Assembly (NCBI GenBank): GCA_011620595.1
Contig: WOYX01000036.1
Coordinates: forward strand, 1-48,806
Source: Bacteroidales bacterium
GTDB taxonomy: Bacteria > Bacteroidota > Bacteroidia > Bacteroidales > VadinHA17
Length of the DNA stretch: 48,806 nucleotides
Direction: 5' to 3'
Part shown: positions 46,970-48,806 of the stretch, one piece after another
How positions within the stretch are numbered: position 1 is the stretch's first letter
How the letters are laid out: every line of letters begins with the position of its first letter
Made by a program: the position numbers and the translations under genes
The notes under the pieces: generated by a model
Told to the model about the DNA's origin: nothing
Database searches by the model: none
The model's input: the letters and a program-made list of their open reading frames with translations, nothing else

Positions 46970-47740
46970 ATGAGAACGAAAGAAGATATAGTCAGCAACT
47001 GGCTGCCCCGTTACACGGGTAAGGATCTTGCATCCTTCGGAGGGTTCATACTCCTCACCAACTTCACTCTCTATGTTGAGTTGTTTGCCAGGTGGAACAA
47101 GGTCGACGTAGAAGGCAAGGACAAGAACTGGCCCAGTGCCACTGCCGGCGGTATCACCATCATCAACTTCGGCATGGGTTCTCCCAATGCAGCCACCATC
47201 ATGGATCTCCTCAGTGCCATACAGCCCAAGGCGGTGCTCTTTCTTGGCAAGTGCGGGGGGCTGAAGAAGAAAAACAAGCTTGGCGACCTCATCCTTCCCA
47301 TAGCAGCTATCCGCAGTGATGGGACATCCAACGACTACCTGCCACAGGAGATACCTGCCCTGCCGGCCTTCAAGCTTCAGAGCGCTGTCTCTGCCGCCAT
47401 TGTGAGAAACAACCTGGAATACTACACCGGTACGGTATATACTACCAACAGGCGGGTATGGGAGTATGATGACAGGTTCAGGAAGTACCTTGTCAAGACG
47501 CGCGCTATGGCCATTGACATGGAGACAGCCACCATCTTTACGGTTGGCTTCGCCAATGAGATTCCCACCGGTGCGCTCCTGCTGGTCTCAGACCAGCCGA
47601 TGATATCCACAGGCATCAAGACCGGGGAGAGTGACCGGAAAGTGACGAGCCTCTTCACCGAGACACACCTGCGCATTGGCATCGAGGCGCTGACGGAGAT
47701 TGAGGAGAACGGCATATCGGTAAAACATCTGCGCTTCTGA
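46970..47740 (+). CDS. amn: AMP nucleosidase
   Basis: Phosphorylase-superfamily enzyme of 256 residues that splits AMP into adenine and ribose 5-phosphate. It is the short form typical of Bacteroidota, without the N-terminal domain of E. coli Amn. Motifs are ITIINFGMGSPNAATIMDLL, VLFLGKCGGLKKKN (ribose-phosphate loop), MAIDMETATIFTVGFA (Met/Glu contacting ribose) and LLVSDQPM (catalytic Asp region). The stop overlaps the holA start (TGATG, 47738-47742). Confidence 0.93.
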   Translation: MRTKEDIVSNWLPRYTGKDLASFGGFILLTNFTLYVELFARWNKVDVEGKDKNWPSATAGGITIINFGMGSPNAATIMDLLSAIQPKAVLFLGKCGGLKKKNKLGDLILPIAAIRSDGTSNDYLPQEIPALPAFKLQSAVSAAIVRNNLEYYTGTVYTTNRRVWEYDDRFRKYLVKTRAMAIDMETATIFTVGFANEIPTGALLLVSDQPMISTGIKTGESDRKVTSLFTETHLRIGIEALTEIEENGISVKHLRF

Positions 47741-48747
47741 TGGCAGCCGACTATAAAGAGATCCTCAGGGACCTCAGGAACAAAATATACAAGCCGGTAT
47801 ATTTCCTTGCCGGGAAAGAGCCCTATTATATTGACCTGATCACCGATTTCATTGAAGAGAACGTGCTTGATGAGTCGGAGAAGGATTTCAACCAGACGGT
47901 TCTCTACGGCCTTGATGTGTCTGTCACGCAGGTCATTGAGACCTGCCGGCGTTTCCCGATGATGTCAAACCAGCAGGTTGTGATAGTACGTGAAGCTCAG
48001 AAACTCAAGAAGATCGATGATCTGCTGGTATATGTTGACAACCCCCTGAACTCGACCATCCTTGTTGTGGCATACAAGTATGACGGCCTTGACAAGAGAC
48101 GCTCCCTGCATAAGGCGCTTTCTAAAAAAGGATGGTACTTTGAGTCAGAGAAGGTGCCCGAGTACCAGATTCCCGGATGGATAGACAGGTACCTTACTGA
48201 CAGGGGTATTATGGCCGGTGCCGATGCATCGAGGCTCCTGGCCGAGTTTCTCGGCAATGACCTCGGCAAGATAGCCAACGAGCTTGACAAGCTCATCATC
48301 TCCCTCCCCAGGGAAAACCCCCGTATCACCACGGAGCTGATAGAAAAGAGCATAGGCATCTCCAAGGACTATTCCCCCAATGAGCTATGGAAGGCGATCG
48401 TCTACCGCGATCCGCTGAAGGCAGCGCGTGTGGTGAATTATTATGCCAGCCACGCCAGGAAGGAAATCATACCGCTTATCTTCCCGGTACTGTTCAACAG
48501 CTTCACCAGGGTGCTCATCTATCACACCCTGAAAGACAAGAGCGACGGCAATGTGGTGGCTACCCTTAAGACCTATCCGGGCTATGTTAAGGATTTCCGT
48601 GCGGCTGCGGCCATATACAATGTGGGGGCGACGATGAACATCATCAGCCTCATCAGGTCATATGATCTCAAGGCCAAGGGTTTTGGCGAGGCGGGCAGTG
48701 ATACCGGTGATCTGCTGCGCGAGCTGGTCTTCAAGATAATGCACTGA
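47740..48747 (+). CDS. holA: DNA polymerase III subunit delta
   Basis: Clamp-loader delta subunit of 335 residues that opens the sliding clamp. PVYFLAGKEPYYIDLITDFI starts the AAA+ -like domain I, and the first ~150 residues match HolA (FNQTVLYGLDVSVTQVIETCRRFPM, QVVIVREAQKLKK). FLGNDLGKIANELDKLII lies in domain II and the C-terminal helices match domain III. There is no Walker A, as expected for delta. It overlaps amn by one base and is complete, ending 59 bases before the window edge; that last stretch holds nothing I can support. Confidence 0.93.
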   Translation: MAADYKEILRDLRNKIYKPVYFLAGKEPYYIDLITDFIEENVLDESEKDFNQTVLYGLDVSVTQVIETCRRFPMMSNQQVVIVREAQKLKKIDDLLVYVDNPLNSTILVVAYKYDGLDKRRSLHKALSKKGWYFESEKVPEYQIPGWIDRYLTDRGIMAGADASRLLAEFLGNDLGKIANELDKLIISLPRENPRITTELIEKSIGISKDYSPNELWKAIVYRDPLKAARVVNYYASHARKEIIPLIFPVLFNSFTRVLIYHTLKDKSDGNVVATLKTYPGYVKDFRAAAAIYNVGATMNIISLIRSYDLKAKGFGEAGSDTGDLLRELVFKIMH

Positions 48748-48806
48748 CCTCACTCTGTCACTGCCGGTGCCGGACCATCCATCATGGCATGAGTCAGGTC
48801 AGGGCT

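Overview
The window reads as a chromosomal segment of a Bacteroidota bacterium, most likely Bacteroidales-like, possibly from a metagenome assembly. The evidence is a Rho factor with a long Q/D/R-rich disordered region, Bacteroidota-type promoters (-7 box TAnnTTTG, sometimes with TTTG about 20 bases upstream), a tmRNA whose tag reads GENNYALAA, DUF4199, a pyruvate:ferredoxin oxidoreductase typical of an anaerobe, and many lipoproteins and outer-membrane proteins.

Layout. 2-9711: rho (5' end outside the window), nifJ, ruvX-def, comEC and trkA, all plus strand. 9769-10545: yciO and the SRP RNA on the minus strand. 10727-14779: DUF4199-GT2 (plus) facing a GT4 plus alanine/saccharopine dehydrogenase-like pair (minus). 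14892-15285: tmRNA with its own promoter and terminator. 15438-19561: an AT-richer block just downstream of ssrA holding a nucleotide-sugar epimerase, an ArnT-like transferase, a GT2 and a duplicated LAB_N membrane protein; together these suggest lipid-linked sugar modification of an envelope glycolipid. 19799-23550: a minus-strand operon of NikR, a metal ABC transporter (binding lipoprotein, permease, ATPase) and a divergent TrmO-like protein. 23792-26053: a PiT phosphate permease with a PhoU-like tail.

26124-28741: an exported nitroreductase, then a scrambled stretch where the C-terminal halves of murB and murA abut head to head, followed by a 103-bp exact copy of the end of an amidase gene and a small outer-membrane barrel. 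28805-33491: an amidase lipoprotein and a DigH-like/NamZ fusion lipoprotein, which together form a candidate pathway for breaking down denuded peptidoglycan. 33591-38778: a glycerol-3-phosphate region (GlpR-like regulator, GlpD, a GlpT fragment fused to a HAD phosphatase, GlpQ-like lipoprotein). 39069-41636: a FadL-type porin and an unknown secreted protein. 41872-44325: a PhoB/PhoR-like two-component system. 44430-48747: alpha/beta hydrolase, MutT, an HsdR_N-domain protein, AMP nucleosidase and holA.

The best leads are: (1) 11-bp-period TGTAACA direct repeats upstream of both the phosphate permease and the PhoB-like regulator, resembling a Pho box; (2) the amidase plus DigH-NamZ fusion module; (3) the duplicated LAB_N protein with 3+1+3 membrane topology beside an ArnT-like transferase; (4) a NikR operon that ends in a variant TrmO; (5) several gene-fusion junctions that indicate either real rearrangement or chimeric assembly; and (6) tandem repeats that all lie between convergent genes.
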